Source: Serratia quinivorans (GTDB lineage Bacteria > Pseudomonadota > Gammaproteobacteria > Enterobacterales > Enterobacteriaceae). From it: 42,275 nt of DNA. Shown here piece by piece: positions 27,164 to 35,630 of the stretch; position 1 is the stretch's first letter; the number at the start of each line of letters is the position of its first letter. The notes below the pieces were generated by a model that ran no database searches, was not told the origin of the DNA, and saw only the letters and a program-made list of their open reading frames with translations. The position numbers and the translations under genes are program-made. The stretch covers positions 1-42,275 of the forward strand of contig NZ_CAMKGL010000017.1 in the NCBI RefSeq assembly GCF_946227985.1. Reading direction: 5' to 3'.

Positions 27164-27991
27164 TCAGAACTTCATCGACAACCCGGCCACTGGTCCGTAT
27201 TGACTAACGTTCCAGTGGAAACCGCCATCCTGATAGTCCTGATGCAGGATGTGAGCCCCCACGCGCAGCATGCTTTCCTTGCCCAAAATCCCCAACCGGT
27301 AACCCAGGTAGGTCTGCCCCTGCAGATTGTATTGCCTCCCCCAGGCCCCCACATCCCACTGTGATGACAGATTCCAGCGCTCACTCAGGTCGTAGCTACC
27401 GCGTACCCCGACAAACGGCACCGCCCAGGTGTGAGTCTGTTCCAACGACATCCCCTCGCCCCATGCCCGCGCCTGCATCCGCGTCCAGTGCACCCCCATC
27501 GTCGGTGCCAGCGTCCGTTCACGGGGCGCCCCGAATACCGTACTTCCCCCGAGATCACGCCGGTAGACTTCATAGAAGCTCCCCAGACTCAACTGGGTGG
27601 CGCGTATCGAGGTATCGGCCGAAACACCCGGCGCACGGAACGAGAGGTGTTTGGACAAGTCAAAATACTGTCCGTCAAAAAACATCCCATAACGACCCTT
27701 GTTGACCGCGATATTTCCCATGGTGACAAAGTCCAAGTCTCGCACCAGTTTATGGAAAGGGGCCTTGAAGCGGCCAGTATGACCGTCCACGGCGCCATTA
27801 CCCCGCAGGGATGGCATCCACAGATACGGGCTGAGCGTGACGTGCCAATCTGTGTCGTCCATCGGGAGAGATGCCGCAGTGGCCACCGCTGTCTTGCCGG
27901 CAACCACCTCGGCGGCCTGAGCCGGTACCTGAGCCAGCGTCAGCAGGCTGACCACGCTCAACAAGCGGCCGCGAGTGAGTCTATGTTGCAT
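27164..27991 (-). CDS. Outer-membrane beta-barrel protein
   Basis: 275 residues from MQHRLTRGRL (27991). The signal peptide ends AQVPAQA. The mature sequence starts with a short linker, then WHVTLSPYLWMPSLRGNG, and continues as amphipathic strands with repeated aromatic girdles (GRYGMFFDGQYFDLS, TWAVPFVGVRGSYDLS, YLGYRLGIL). It ends in VAGLSMKF with the C-terminal Phe required for barrel assembly by BAM. It lies 111 bases after the third CGH gene on the same strand. The exact family is uncertain; it resembles the uncharacterised 'outer membrane protein' group often found with exported hydrolases. Confidence 0.75.
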   Translation of the reverse strand: MQHRLTRGRLLSVVSLLTLAQVPAQAAEVVAGKTAVATAASLPMDDTDWHVTLSPYLWMPSLRGNGAVDGHTGRFKAPFHKLVRDLDFVTMGNIAVNKGRYGMFFDGQYFDLSKHLSFRAPGVSADTSIRATQLSLGSFYEVYRRDLGGSTVFGAPRERTLAPTMGVHWTRMQARAWGEGMSLEQTHTWAVPFVGVRGSYDLSERWNLSSQWDVGAWGRQYNLQGQTYLGYRLGILGKESMLRVGAHILHQDYQDGGFHWNVSQYGPVAGLSMKF

Positions 27992-28102
27992 AGTCTTTCT
28001 TTCCATGTATCAAGGGTAAATGGCGACAAGGCACTGTCTGTTCCGCCCTGCCGGTGTGCCAGATGGCAGTCATCCCGGGATAACAGACCCGGGATGTGGC
28101 AT

Positions 28103-29242
28103 TCAGTACGGCGCTTTCCCTGGGAGGAAGTGCGCAGAGATATCCCCAGCAGCATCACTGTTGCCCGCACGGTACGGGTCAAACTGCATGACTTGCCCCA
28201 ACGCCGGTACAGTAATCCTGCTCAATTCGGCCCACACCAGGTTCGGCTGGGTGGTCAACTCAAAGAAATATCTCGGTGCGCCCGACTTGAGACTGATGGC
28301 GGTGCGATATTCGGTGTTGTATACCGCCATGCCGGCTGCCGGCTTGTACGGGGCCCCAAACGGCACCGACACATTGCGCGTAATGGCCAACATATCCGCA
28401 ATCCCTTCCCGTTCAGTTTTCGGCGGAGGCAACAGGTGCAGGAAATAACTGGCACGGACCAGGCGGTCCAGAGGGGACACGTTCCCCGGCAGTGCGGTAG
28501 AACTGTTTGGGTGTGCAACACTCTCCCCCCGTGCCTCCATGCTACTGATCGTCGTTTTCAGCGTGGCCATCTGCTGGTCGTACGGCGGATCATTGGTGAC
28601 GACCCGGACATCCCGGCCGTGATGCACAATTTTCTTACCGCCGATATATTCAATCAGTGCCGAGTCACCTGTCGCATCCTCCATAACCAGGTGCACAGCC
28701 CCCTTGATTTGTCGCCCATTTGGGCCGGTGACCGTGGCCATCACCACTTGCACCTTGTCCAGCGTCGCCAGAGCCTCCTCCACCGTCGCGGCATTATCCA
28801 GCACGTACTGGGCCCACAACCCGACCTGCAGCCCAGGGCGAGACGGATCCCGCGGTCCCAGGTCCGTTTCATTCAGGTACAGCAGATGGGCTGCCAGCCC
28901 TTTTTCGTTCACCCCGTCCGCCGCCCCAACGCCATAGATAGTGGTCACCAGACTGGCATACTTCGCCCGCCATTCGAGTGGGTTGTGCCTGACCACCGTG
29001 AGCGCCCCCAATTGGCCTCCATTGTGCGCACTACCGCGCGGGAAAAAGGTCAGAACCGGGCTGGTGCTGGTCGGCCAGTCCATGGTGCGTCCTACCAGCA
29101 CCCCCGCGGAACCTGACGGATCGTCATTCCACAGGACTCGAGTACAGGCCTGTACCACCGGCACCAGACTGACCGACAGCAGCGCCGCGCCCGTCAAAGC
29201 AGCGCCAATACGGCTGGCGCGTGAAAAAGATTGTGACTTCAT
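28103..29242 (-). CDS. Periplasmic choloylglycine hydrolase-family amidase, diverged copy 3
   Basis: I start at ATG 29242, which has GGAGG upstream, rather than at the 29269 frame start. Residues 1-32 form a signal peptide (ends VVQA). Cys33 is the nucleophile, and Arg52 and Asp55 (VGRTMDW) follow after a three-residue insertion compared with copies 1 and 2. GVNEKGL, VVTNDPPYD and SPLDRLVRASYF carry the remaining active-site residues. The protein is clearly paralogous to the other two but much more diverged and GC-richer, so it separated earlier or came from another source. The OMP gene follows and could help uptake of the substrate or export of the product. Confidence 0.92.
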   Translation of the reverse strand: MKSQSFSRASRIGAALTGAALLSVSLVPVVQACTRVLWNDDPSGSAGVLVGRTMDWPTSTSPVLTFFPRGSAHNGGQLGALTVVRHNPLEWRAKYASLVTTIYGVGAADGVNEKGLAAHLLYLNETDLGPRDPSRPGLQVGLWAQYVLDNAATVEEALATLDKVQVVMATVTGPNGRQIKGAVHLVMEDATGDSALIEYIGGKKIVHHGRDVRVVTNDPPYDQQMATLKTTISSMEARGESVAHPNSSTALPGNVSPLDRLVRASYFLHLLPPPKTEREGIADMLAITRNVSVPFGAPYKPAAGMAVYNTEYRTAISLKSGAPRYFFELTTQPNLVWAELSRITVPALGQVMQFDPYRAGNSDAAGDISAHFLPGKAPY

Positions 29243-29306
29243 GTTGCCTCCTGTTAATACGGTTTGCACACGCCTTTCCGGCTGGTGAATACATCACCGA
29301 GTACAT

Positions 29307-30044
29307 TCACGACAAACGCTGGTAACCCTGTAACGGACCGGCCTCTGACACCTCAATCCTCAACTGCCCCACATAACGCAGACGTTCACGCATCACTAAA
29401 CGCCGCGGGGAAGCTGTTCTGTCATACATGCGGTACTGAACCTCTCCCGACACCGATGTCAGTACGCCGGGCTGAATGGACCCCGTCTTAATCAACTCAA
29501 TACGAACGCCACCCTGGGTGATCGGGTGTTGACGCGCGCGACTATTCCATCGCCACGCTGGAACGACCTCGGGGATACCCGCCTGGGCCTGCTTCTCCGA
29601 TACCACCCTGACGCCCACCCCTGGCAAGTTTGTGCGCACCGTAACAAAACGCTGAAGCGCCCCCCTGACTCCCCAAATTCCTTCCTGAACATCCCCACCG
29701 CAACGAGCAATCACGCTACCCTCCGGGATGACCGCAGTGGCAATCACCGTGCCCAGCGGTAGCCCCATCGCGACCCGGACAACCGGCGCGGAAAAATGGT
29801 AAGGCGTGACCAGGTCCACAGGTTTATTGCCCCCCAGGCACAACGCATGTCCGTACGCGCAAAACACCAGACTCAGTAAGATGAGCCAGAAAACCGCTAT
29901 GACCCACTGCCAGCAGCGCAACATCACCTTCACACCGACCGACCCGCGCCGGAGCCCTGGAGGTACATCCCCACATAGGCAACGTGCACACCGCACGCGG
30001 TCATTCCCTCCCTCAACGAAGCGGTTTTTTTGCGTTTGTCCCAT
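29307..30044 (-). CDS. Fimbrial-like exported protein
   Basis: About 245 residues from MGQTQKNRF (30044, AGGTGGG just before it); a GTG at 30086 is also in frame. After a polar lead of about 38 residues comes a signal-like segment (CWQWVIAVFWLILLSLVFCAYGHA). The mature part has LPLGTVIATAVIPEGSVIARC and FVTVRTNLPGVGVRVVS, motifs typical of fimbrial minor subunits or tip adhesins (the G-I/V-G-V-R strand). It then ends at LQGYQRLS without a clear pilin donor-strand domain, so it may be truncated. The later start MLRCWQWV would give a normal signal peptide. It is the only fimbrial-type gene outside the operon at 34-41 kb. Confidence 0.5.
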   Translation of the reverse strand: MGQTQKNRFVEGGNDRVRCARCLCGDVPPGLRRGSVGVKVMLRCWQWVIAVFWLILLSLVFCAYGHALCLGGNKPVDLVTPYHFSAPVVRVAMGLPLGTVIATAVIPEGSVIARCGGDVQEGIWGVRGALQRFVTVRTNLPGVGVRVVSEKQAQAGIPEVVPAWRWNSRARQHPITQGGVRIELIKTGSIQPGVLTSVSGEVQYRMYDRTASPRRLVMRERLRYVGQLRIEVSEAGPLQGYQRLS

Positions 30045-30359
30045 ACCCACCTCATAAGGGGATGATTGCTTATGCCTGGACGGCACGATTCGGCACTGCG
30101 CCCCTCCGCCTCAGGGCTTCAGTACGGCCAGGGCTCAGATCCCGACACAAAACGCGGGAATGAGCACCAGTACAACAATCGCTCGCCACCGACACTCACT
30201 GCGGGACAAGGTTGGTCTGTTATCGGTAGACAGGCTTACCTCAATGAGCGACTCATCACCGCAATACGCTGCATTTTGACCTTGCCCACAAAGCAGTCAT
30301 GGCGTATTGGTGCACGTCACGCCATATCTGGGGATGCCCCACCCAGGGACAACGCCCCG
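30045..30359. other. Intergenic stretch, possible relic
   Basis: A minus-strand stop-free run (about 30290-30160) includes SECRWRAIVVLVLIPAFCVGI, a membrane-like segment, but has no start codon in frame after an upstream stop. I leave it unassigned. Confidence 0.3.
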
Positions 30360-30488
30360 TCAATGGGTCCGGGAGAGCACCCACAATACGAGGGCGGACA
30401 AACCCAGTACCGTCAGGTTGGGGTAGGCATACAGCACCTCCCTCACCCCATCCATTCCCGCCATTCCCCATTGCATCAGGCTATCCAT
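30360..30488 (-). CDS. 42-residue membrane protein at the end of the aqpZ operon
   Basis: ATG 30488 lies 7 bases after the stop of the PerC-like gene, so translation is probably coupled. The product starts MDSLMQWGMAGMDGVREVL and ends in a single hydrophobic span (LTVLGLSALVLWVLSRTH). There is no strong ribosome site of its own. The size, tail anchor and coupled position make it more credible than a chance frame. Function unknown. Confidence 0.5.
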   Translation of the reverse strand: MDSLMQWGMAGMDGVREVLYAYPNLTVLGLSALVLWVLSRTH

Positions 30489-30495
30489 GACATCA

Positions 30496-30774
30496 TCACC
30501 CGCCAGCCTTTCGACTACGCCACGAAGCAGGCACAATCACTTGTTTCTGACAGCGGGCCTGTCGTACCTCGCACCAGAAGCGGTTGCGCACGTCCGGTGC
30601 CAACGTCAGGCAAATGCCCCATGCTTCCGCCGCCTGACCGTAATCGCCACTCCGCTCCAGCGCCGCCGCAGTGCATGCAAGGAGCTGATACATCGAATGG
30701 GCATCCTCTGGAGAGGACAGGGCATGCCCTGCGCCATCCACGTGTATCACGCCCTGACCGCTGTGATTTTTCAT
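30496..30774 (-). CDS. PerC-like small regulator
   Basis: 92 residues from ATG 30774, with GAGGAGA upstream. The start overlaps the stop of the LuxR-type gene (ATGA). The central pattern LACTAAALERSGDYGQAAEAWGICL, then a W/R/C-spaced end (NRFWCEVRQARCQKQ), fits the PerC/PerC-like family (A-x-x-LE-x-x-G-x-x-x-x-AA-x-x-W). Members activate virulence, fimbrial or motility genes in enteric pathogens. The match is by motif spacing only. A TPR-like stub is the alternative. Confidence 0.55.
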   Translation of the reverse strand: MKNHSGQGVIHVDGAGHALSSPEDAHSMYQLLACTAAALERSGDYGQAAEAWGICLTLAPDVRNRFWCEVRQARCQKQVIVPASWRSRKAGG

Positions 30775-31583
30775 CGAACATCTCCTCGCCACCGCATCAC
30801 GCCACACAGGGTCCGTACACCCAGTTTTTTCATCGCTGAGCGCTGTTGGTTATATAAGGTTTTTGTTACGGTGCACTTGAGTTTTGCCTGCATGGCAATC
30901 GAACGACCGTGATACAATAAGTCATGCAAGACTTCCGCCTCCCGGGCAGTCAGGCTGCAACGCTGTGATGCCGGCGTGCGGGCAGCCAGCATTGCCAACT
31001 GCATTCCCGCCCCCCCACTGGCAAAGGCGGTCGCGACATGGACCGGCGAACTACGGGCTGGCAAGACGGTGATGGTGTTCAGGTCAATCTCCTCCCCTAG
31101 CAGGTTGCGCAAGGTGGCAAACAGCCAAAATGCAGGCAGGTCGGTTATCAACAGAATTTGGGAGCGTGGCCCATATCGCCCCGTGTGACATCGCAAGAAA
31201 TGTCTCAGGAACATCATGCCATCGAGCGCCACACCCAATGCCTCAGGCAGGCGATACACCAACATCCGCACTGGCACCATTATCGCCTCGCGTGGCCACC
31301 TAAGTTGCTCCCACGGCGAGCCCAAGGAAACAATCTCCCCCCCCAGTTGCTGCTCTGCCAGCGTCACCAATGCCCTTCGCGCATAGGCGCATCCATTAAT
31401 GACGCAGGAATAGGGTCCATGACCTGAGGGCTGCCGCGAGGTTAGGCACTCCGCGCTGTCCGCCATCGTTTCACTGCCCCCCAGGCCATAGCCATTGGAC
31501 GCAGGGGCACTGCGCGTCAGGATGATGGAACGTGAGGGGTTCACCACAGACTTAGGCCGCCCGGCAACACGCGTCGCCATCAC
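30771..31583 (-). CDS. LuxR-type transcriptional regulator
   Basis: 270 residues. The C-terminal 60 residues ([56 protein letters not shown]) form the LuxR/GerE helix-turn-helix, with the family LTxREAEVL start and the K-T recognition region. The N-terminal part has no recognisable receiver Asp pocket, so this resembles FimW/RcsA-like regulators without a phosphorylation site. Its start overlaps the aqpZ stop and its stop overlaps the PerC-like start, four bases each: a translationally coupled trio. It probably regulates envelope or fimbrial genes nearby. Confidence 0.8.
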   Translation of the reverse strand: MMATRVAGRPKSVVNPSRSIILTRSAPASNGYGLGGSETMADSAECLTSRQPSGHGPYSCVINGCAYARRALVTLAEQQLGGEIVSLGSPWEQLRWPREAIMVPVRMLVYRLPEALGVALDGMMFLRHFLRCHTGRYGPRSQILLITDLPAFWLFATLRNLLGEEIDLNTITVLPARSSPVHVATAFASGGAGMQLAMLAARTPASQRCSLTAREAEVLHDLLYHGRSIAMQAKLKCTVTKTLYNQQRSAMKKLGVRTLCGVMRWRGDVR

Positions 31584-32296
31584 GATACCGTTTTCGGCGC
31601 ATTATCGGACAGCAAGACGCGGTACAACACGCCACCTAGCCCCCCGCCGACCAACGGCGCTACCCAGAACACCCACAACTGAACCATCCACTCCCCCCCG
31701 GCAAACACCGCAACCGCGGTACTGCGTGCCGGATTCACCGACGTGTTATCCACCGGTATGCTGAGCAGGTGTATCAGTGTCAGGCACAAACCAATGGCCA
31801 ACGGCGCGAACCCTGCCGGCGCACGCACGTCTGTTACTCCCATAATCACCAGCACAAAACCACACGTCAAAATGACTTCGGAGATAAACACAGCCCGCAG
31901 GCTGAAGCCCGCCGGAGACAGGGCGCCATAGCCGTTACTGGCGAAACCGGCATGGACATCAAAGCCAGGAGCGCCAGTCGCAATGAAATACAGTACGCCG
32001 GCCCCCAACATCCCCCCAACGACCTGTGCAATGATGTAGGGCATGACCAGGTTGGCACCAATACGCCCACCCGCCCACAGCCCCAAGGTCACCGCAGGGT
32101 TGAAGTGGCCGCCGGAGATGTGCCCAAGGGCATACGCCATGGTCACCACCGTCAGGCCAAAGGCCAGTGCGACCCCCGCGAAGCCGATCCCCAACTCCGG
32201 AAAACCGGCAGCCAGCACCGCACTCCCGCATCCGCCCAGCACCAGCCAAAATGTGCCTACCGCTTCAGCCATCAGTTTTTTCATCATTACTTTCAT
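31580..32296 (-). CDS. aqpZ: Aquaporin Z
   Basis: 238 residues with six TM helices, the length of AqpZ. Both NPA boxes are present ([16 protein letters not shown] and [12 protein letters not shown]) with the Arg of the selectivity filter after the second. The N-terminus [25 protein letters not shown] is characteristic of AqpZ, not of GlpF, which has longer loops. It forms water channels in the inner membrane. ATG 32296 and ATG 32287 are both possible. The gene is coupled by ATGA overlap to a LuxR-type regulator, which is unusual: aqpZ normally stands alone. Confidence 0.93.
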   Translation of the reverse strand: MKVMMKKLMAEAVGTFWLVLGGCGSAVLAAGFPELGIGFAGVALAFGLTVVTMAYALGHISGGHFNPAVTLGLWAGGRIGANLVMPYIIAQVVGGMLGAGVLYFIATGAPGFDVHAGFASNGYGALSPAGFSLRAVFISEVILTCGFVLVIMGVTDVRAPAGFAPLAIGLCLTLIHLLSIPVDNTSVNPARSTAVAVFAGGEWMVQLWVFWVAPLVGGGLGGVLYRVLLSDNAPKTVS

Positions 32297-32453
32297 CGCC
32301 TCGTAACAGGTATTTTTGATGTATACACCCCATCAACATAGGGTGGGGCGTGGTTCAAACCGGTCAGTACCACCGGGCATACTGCCTTTCATTTTTCTTG
32401 GCGCGCACGTCACCGCTAGGGGGTCCACGCGCACCCGCATTACAGCCGCTGGG

Positions 32454-32900
32454 TCAAAGCCAAAAATCCAACCTGGATCCGCTTACCCGCAGCAGGACAG
32501 CCCCCATAGCCAACAAAAGTCCCGCGGCAATGAGGCAGACCATAAAACATAGGCCGGTGGTTAATTGGGACTTCCGCGCTGCATTCACCAGAGCCAACGC
32601 CTCCCCTCCACTCCAGAGCACGACTGCCCCTTGTACCCAGCAGCGCGGGGGGACATATCCCATGGCGTACCCCCACCAAGCCAGAAACAGAGCCAGAGGC
32701 CCCCCGACCCACAACGTTTGGCTGACCGACATTTCGCCGCCCAGATACCGGCGTAGCCCCCCCGGCCGGCGACCAAATAACACGCGATGACGCTGCCCCG
32801 GGGAGCCCTGCACGACCAGATAGAGAACACCTGCAAGCCCGAAGACTGCGCAAACCGAAAGAACCAATAATCCAAATATCGGGGCGATTACGGCGGGCAT
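32454..32900 (-). CDS. Small inner-membrane protein B, overlaps its partner
   Basis: 148 residues from ATG 32900, which lies 13 bases inside the end of the preceding frame, so the two genes overlap in different frames. It has several TM segments (VIAPIFGLLVLSVCAVFGLAGVLYLVV; LALFLAWWGYAMGYV; LCFMVCLIAAGLLLAMGAVLL) and a positive loop after the first (GQRHRVLFGRRPGGLRR). No family is recognised. Alternatively the pair is one protein split by a shift, but both ends look natural. It lies 157 bases before aqpZ. Confidence 0.6.
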   Translation of the reverse strand: MPAVIAPIFGLLVLSVCAVFGLAGVLYLVVQGSPGQRHRVLFGRRPGGLRRYLGGEMSVSQTLWVGGPLALFLAWWGYAMGYVPPRCWVQGAVVLWSGGEALALVNAARKSQLTTGLCFMVCLIAAGLLLAMGAVLLRVSGSRLDFWL

Positions 32901-33304
32901 CCGCGAACCACCAGGCCGGATTGCGTGCACATATCGCCCACGACATACACCGGTCGTGCAACCTCCTCCACGGGCCCAAGGTTCCCCCACGTAAGCGCAT
33001 TCTCCTGAAGGTCGAATATCCACCGTCGGAAAAGGATATCGGCCGTATCCACAGCCGGTATCCACCACTCCCCGCCGGAAACCAGCAATAGCGTGCCACT
33101 CACGATAAACACCACCGGGAGCGTCCACTCCTGCACCCAGCGGCATAGTCGCATCGGCCAGGGTTGACGATTGACAACCACGTTGAGCAGTACCCCGCCC
33201 CAGACTATGAGCAGTCCCACGCCAGCCGATGGCAGCCACACTCGGGTCTCATGTATCGTATCCAGGGTTTGAACCAACCACGGGATGGCGTATATCGTTG
33301 ACAT
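32888..33304 (-). CDS. Small inner-membrane protein A
   Basis: 138 residues from ATG 33304 with AAGGAT upstream. It has two or three TM segments (VGLLIVWGGVLLNVVV; WTLPVVFIVSGTLLLVSG) and a C-terminal domain that probably faces the periplasm (GEWWIPAVDTADILFRRWIFDLQEN, then VYVVGDMCTQSG). No family is recognised. The pairing with protein B suggests a two-subunit membrane complex, or a single split protein. Confidence 0.6.
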   Translation of the reverse strand: MSTIYAIPWLVQTLDTIHETRVWLPSAGVGLLIVWGGVLLNVVVNRQPWPMRLCRWVQEWTLPVVFIVSGTLLLVSGGEWWIPAVDTADILFRRWIFDLQENALTWGNLGPVEEVARPVYVVGDMCTQSGLVVRGCPP

Positions 33305-33361
33305 CTTTCATCCTTTTTGTGGGGTTCGGGGTATACCTCTTGCTATTTTTACCTGTAAAAA

Positions 33362-33439
33362 TCAGAACACACGCCGGCGCTCCCTTCCCGTACCGGTTAC
33401 CAGATGCAACGACAGACATAGCGTGAACGGTTTCATCAT
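33362..33439 (-). CDS. 25-codon ORF with very strong ribosome site
   Basis: GGAGGAGG lies 6 bases before ATG 33439, the strongest Shine-Dalgarno in the window, yet the frame is only MMKPFTLCLSLHLVTG followed by REs/RRs to TGA at 33362. It could be a leader peptide that couples translation to protein A 58 bases on, or the surviving signal-peptide end of a frameshifted gene (the first 15 residues look like an export signal). Confidence 0.4.
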   Translation of the reverse strand: MMKPFTLCLSLHLVTGTGRERRRVF

Positions 33440-33490
33440 TTGTCCTCCTCCGGTATCGAGCCACGGAACAACACATTGCACTACGGGTTG

Positions 33491-34018
33491 TCAGACCTCC
33501 GACAGCGATCGATTCACCCCGGTCAAAAACCAGGTTTTCATCGTCTGAACCGTTTTGGATTTTTCCGCATTCGCTCGTCGTTTTTTAGGTTTAGGTTGAG
33601 ACGTACGTATGACCGGGGCCGTATCCGTCACCGCTGTCACTTCCATTCGTAGAGTACGTACACCACCTGTGCTACGGTGGAGGTGGCGAATACAGGACAC
33701 CAGATCCGTACGCGCATGCATGATGTAGGACATAACATCAGCAGCACGGCGCTCGGAAATACGAAAAGCCCGGCTGATATCTTCGCGTCCGACCGGCGTA
33801 CCTAATAAACACGCCCAATGCGCCACCGCCAGGTACAGAGGTATTGCATTAAGCTGCGATACTGAGGAGGGCAGACAATAGTCACCGTGGTTAGATTGTC
33901 GCCCCTGTATGATGCCCTGCATCGGTGCAAGCCTGGCATTGGCCGATGTTCTGTCCGTATGCTGTGTGGATGGCGTGTTATCGTCGCCACGGCTTGTTTG
34001 CTCATATTTTAAATTCAT
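33491..34018 (-). CDS. CaiF/GrlA-type transcriptional regulator
   Basis: 175 residues with GGAGAA before ATG 34018. The centre IPLYLAVAHWACLLGTPVGREDISRAFRISERRAADVMSYI is the CaiF/GrlA winged-helix signature (LYLxVAxWa, then the ISxRRAxdvmxYI recognition helix). Members control carnitine genes, the LEE activator GrlA, and several fimbrial operons. The C-terminal tail is basic (PKPKKRRANAEKSK). It lies between the fimbrial operon and the aqpZ set, on the same strand, and is a good candidate controller of one or both. Confidence 0.8.
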   Translation of the reverse strand: MNLKYEQTSRGDDNTPSTQHTDRTSANARLAPMQGIIQGRQSNHGDYCLPSSVSQLNAIPLYLAVAHWACLLGTPVGREDISRAFRISERRAADVMSYIMHARTDLVSCIRHLHRSTGGVRTLRMEVTAVTDTAPVIRTSQPKPKKRRANAEKSKTVQTMKTWFLTGVNRSLSEV

Positions 34019-34080
34019 AGCTATTTCTCCACGTTATTATCGGCAGGACTTTGCCGACGCCAATGAGTAAAAATGAAAAT

Positions 34081-34102
34081 AAAAAACGACGCCCTGGCGG
34101 CG
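34081..34102 (-). terminator. Possible intrinsic terminator of the fimbrial operon
   Basis: On the minus strand a GC-rich dyad (CGCC, short loop, GGCG) is followed by TCG and six T (34086-34081), about 180 bases after the adhesin stop and upstream of the CaiF/GrlA-type gene. The stem is short, so strength is uncertain. Confidence 0.4.
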
Positions 34103-34277
34103 AATTAAAAACAAATACTCAATTATCAGAATCAATGGGAATATATTAAAAAACCTATAAACCCACTAGACAACAAATAAGAACGGGTCAATTTATAAAA
34201 TCAAGGAGCAGGTTTGCGCTATCTGTAGCACTAGATAGCACCGGAAAAACAATCATGACATTTTTAGCTACGTTAAT

Positions 34278-35549
34278 TTATTGCACAACCACATTCACTT
34301 TCGCATCAGAATGCAATTCACCTGTCACCAGTGGTTTTGATGTATCACGACACAGTGAGAAATACAGGTGTGTATTTACCACAGGCAGTGGATCATCCGC
34401 CTCAAGCGTTTTTAATCTAAATTCAGGGTGTGGCACACCATCAAATTGCATGTTAGAGTTCGAGCAAGTCGCAACAGGATTTATCCCACCCGGCCCCTCT
34501 GTTCCTCCCGTGATATAATATCCCCCGAGTGAGGTGCCCAGTTTTTTAACATCATTATTATAAAGATCATAGCTTCCGGCAGCAAAGGTCAAATACATGC
34601 CTTTATTTATATCCGGTGAGCCGAGACTAACATCACAACTCGACTTAATATCAATTCCTCTCATATCCAGCTGAACTTTAGACTTGGTGACTAGCCCGGG
34701 AGAAAAGGTCACCGGTGGTGGCGGCTGCACAAAACAAGAATGTGGGCGGGGAGTCACTTCCACTGAAACGGCTGCAGTGCCGTTCACTAAATACAAAGAT
34801 TGCATAGCGCCACCCGAAGTAGCCGCATGGTAGGACTCACACTGCACAGGTAAAGTTATGCTGTATTTGCCAGGCTTTGCGCCGGCCCCTACCTTAACAG
34901 TCGACTGCCCGTTCCCAATCAAAGAAGTTGTCACCGTTGTAAGATTCGCGGGAAGTTCAAGATCATGTACTGATTGGATTCCACTTCTCACCTCTAAACC
35001 GCTTAGGCCAATTGATGACCAGTCATACGGTCCGAGCGAATCTTGGGTTATATACATTCGGCTAGTCAAGGCCATCAGATCGGGCTCAAGCAACTCGGTG
35101 GGTATCCGACGTTTAAACAGAGCATTTGAAATATTACAATCTAAAGCTGGCAATGTAATTAAAACGTTGCCGATGCCTGAGCCTACAGAATTTCCCGCAT
35201 AAAAACCCATACTCAGGGTACTGTTCGACGTCGGGAAAGGGGCGCGAAAACGTGTTCCGTCCGGACTTACATGATTCACCCCGGCTCCCAGATACCTTGC
35301 CACCAATTGAATGCTCTTGCTATCAGTAAGATCGTTATTCCCACTTGGGCCGGATAATACCCAGTTCACTGACGCACTGGAAGTCTGTCCTGGTTGAGGA
35401 GTAGGAACGGATACGCTGTCTGCCTGAACCGGAAATGCAACACAGGCAACGATCCCCGCCATACCCAAGCTGATGCTCCGAAGACAACAATTTAACCGCA
35501 TTTTACACATCAGGGCTTCTCTAGCAGGTAAACATAAGAATGAATGCAT
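34278..35549 (-). CDS. Fimbrial tip adhesin
   Basis: 423 residues, last gene of the fimbrial operon. ATG 35549 has GGAGTG at good spacing and gives a long export signal that ends near VAFPVQA. The N-terminal two thirds (SASVNWVLSGPSGNNDL, LITLPALDCNISNALF, SLYLVNGTAAVSVEV) would be the receptor-binding domain. The last 140 residues, with Cys pairs and the SDAKVNVVVQ end, form the pilin-like domain that accepts the first donor strand. Two-domain length and last position are typical of tip adhesins. The receptor is unknown. Confidence 0.8.
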   Translation of the reverse strand: MHSFLCLPAREALMCKMRLNCCLRSISLGMAGIVACVAFPVQADSVSVPTPQPGQTSSASVNWVLSGPSGNNDLTDSKSIQLVARYLGAGVNHVSPDGTRFRAPFPTSNSTLSMGFYAGNSVGSGIGNVLITLPALDCNISNALFKRRIPTELLEPDLMALTSRMYITQDSLGPYDWSSIGLSGLEVRSGIQSVHDLELPANLTTVTTSLIGNGQSTVKVGAGAKPGKYSITLPVQCESYHAATSGGAMQSLYLVNGTAAVSVEVTPRPHSCFVQPPPPVTFSPGLVTKSKVQLDMRGIDIKSSCDVSLGSPDINKGMYLTFAAGSYDLYNNDVKKLGTSLGGYYITGGTEGPGGINPVATCSNSNMQFDGVPHPEFRLKTLEADDPLPVVNTHLYFSLCRDTSKPLVTGELHSDAKVNVVVQ

Positions 35550-35630
35550 ATTTCACTCCAACTCCACTGTTCAGTATTATTGCGTTGCCGGCTAAACCAG
35601 AAATATTAGTAATAACCCGACGTTTCTATT

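Noticed and set aside
27431..29116. 561-codon plus-strand frame
   Set aside because: It lies antisense to the OMP and CGH copy 3 genes, both with signal peptides and family motifs; it is a shadow of GC-rich codon use.
30066..30839. 257-codon plus-strand frame
   Set aside because: It is low-complexity and antisense to the PerC-like gene and micro-protein, with no ribosome site or domain.
32888..32900. Frameshift joining membrane proteins A and B into one gene
   Set aside because: A natural ATG for B and a natural stop for A overlap by 13 bases, and no homopolymer marks the spot; kept as two genes, though a split protein remains possible.
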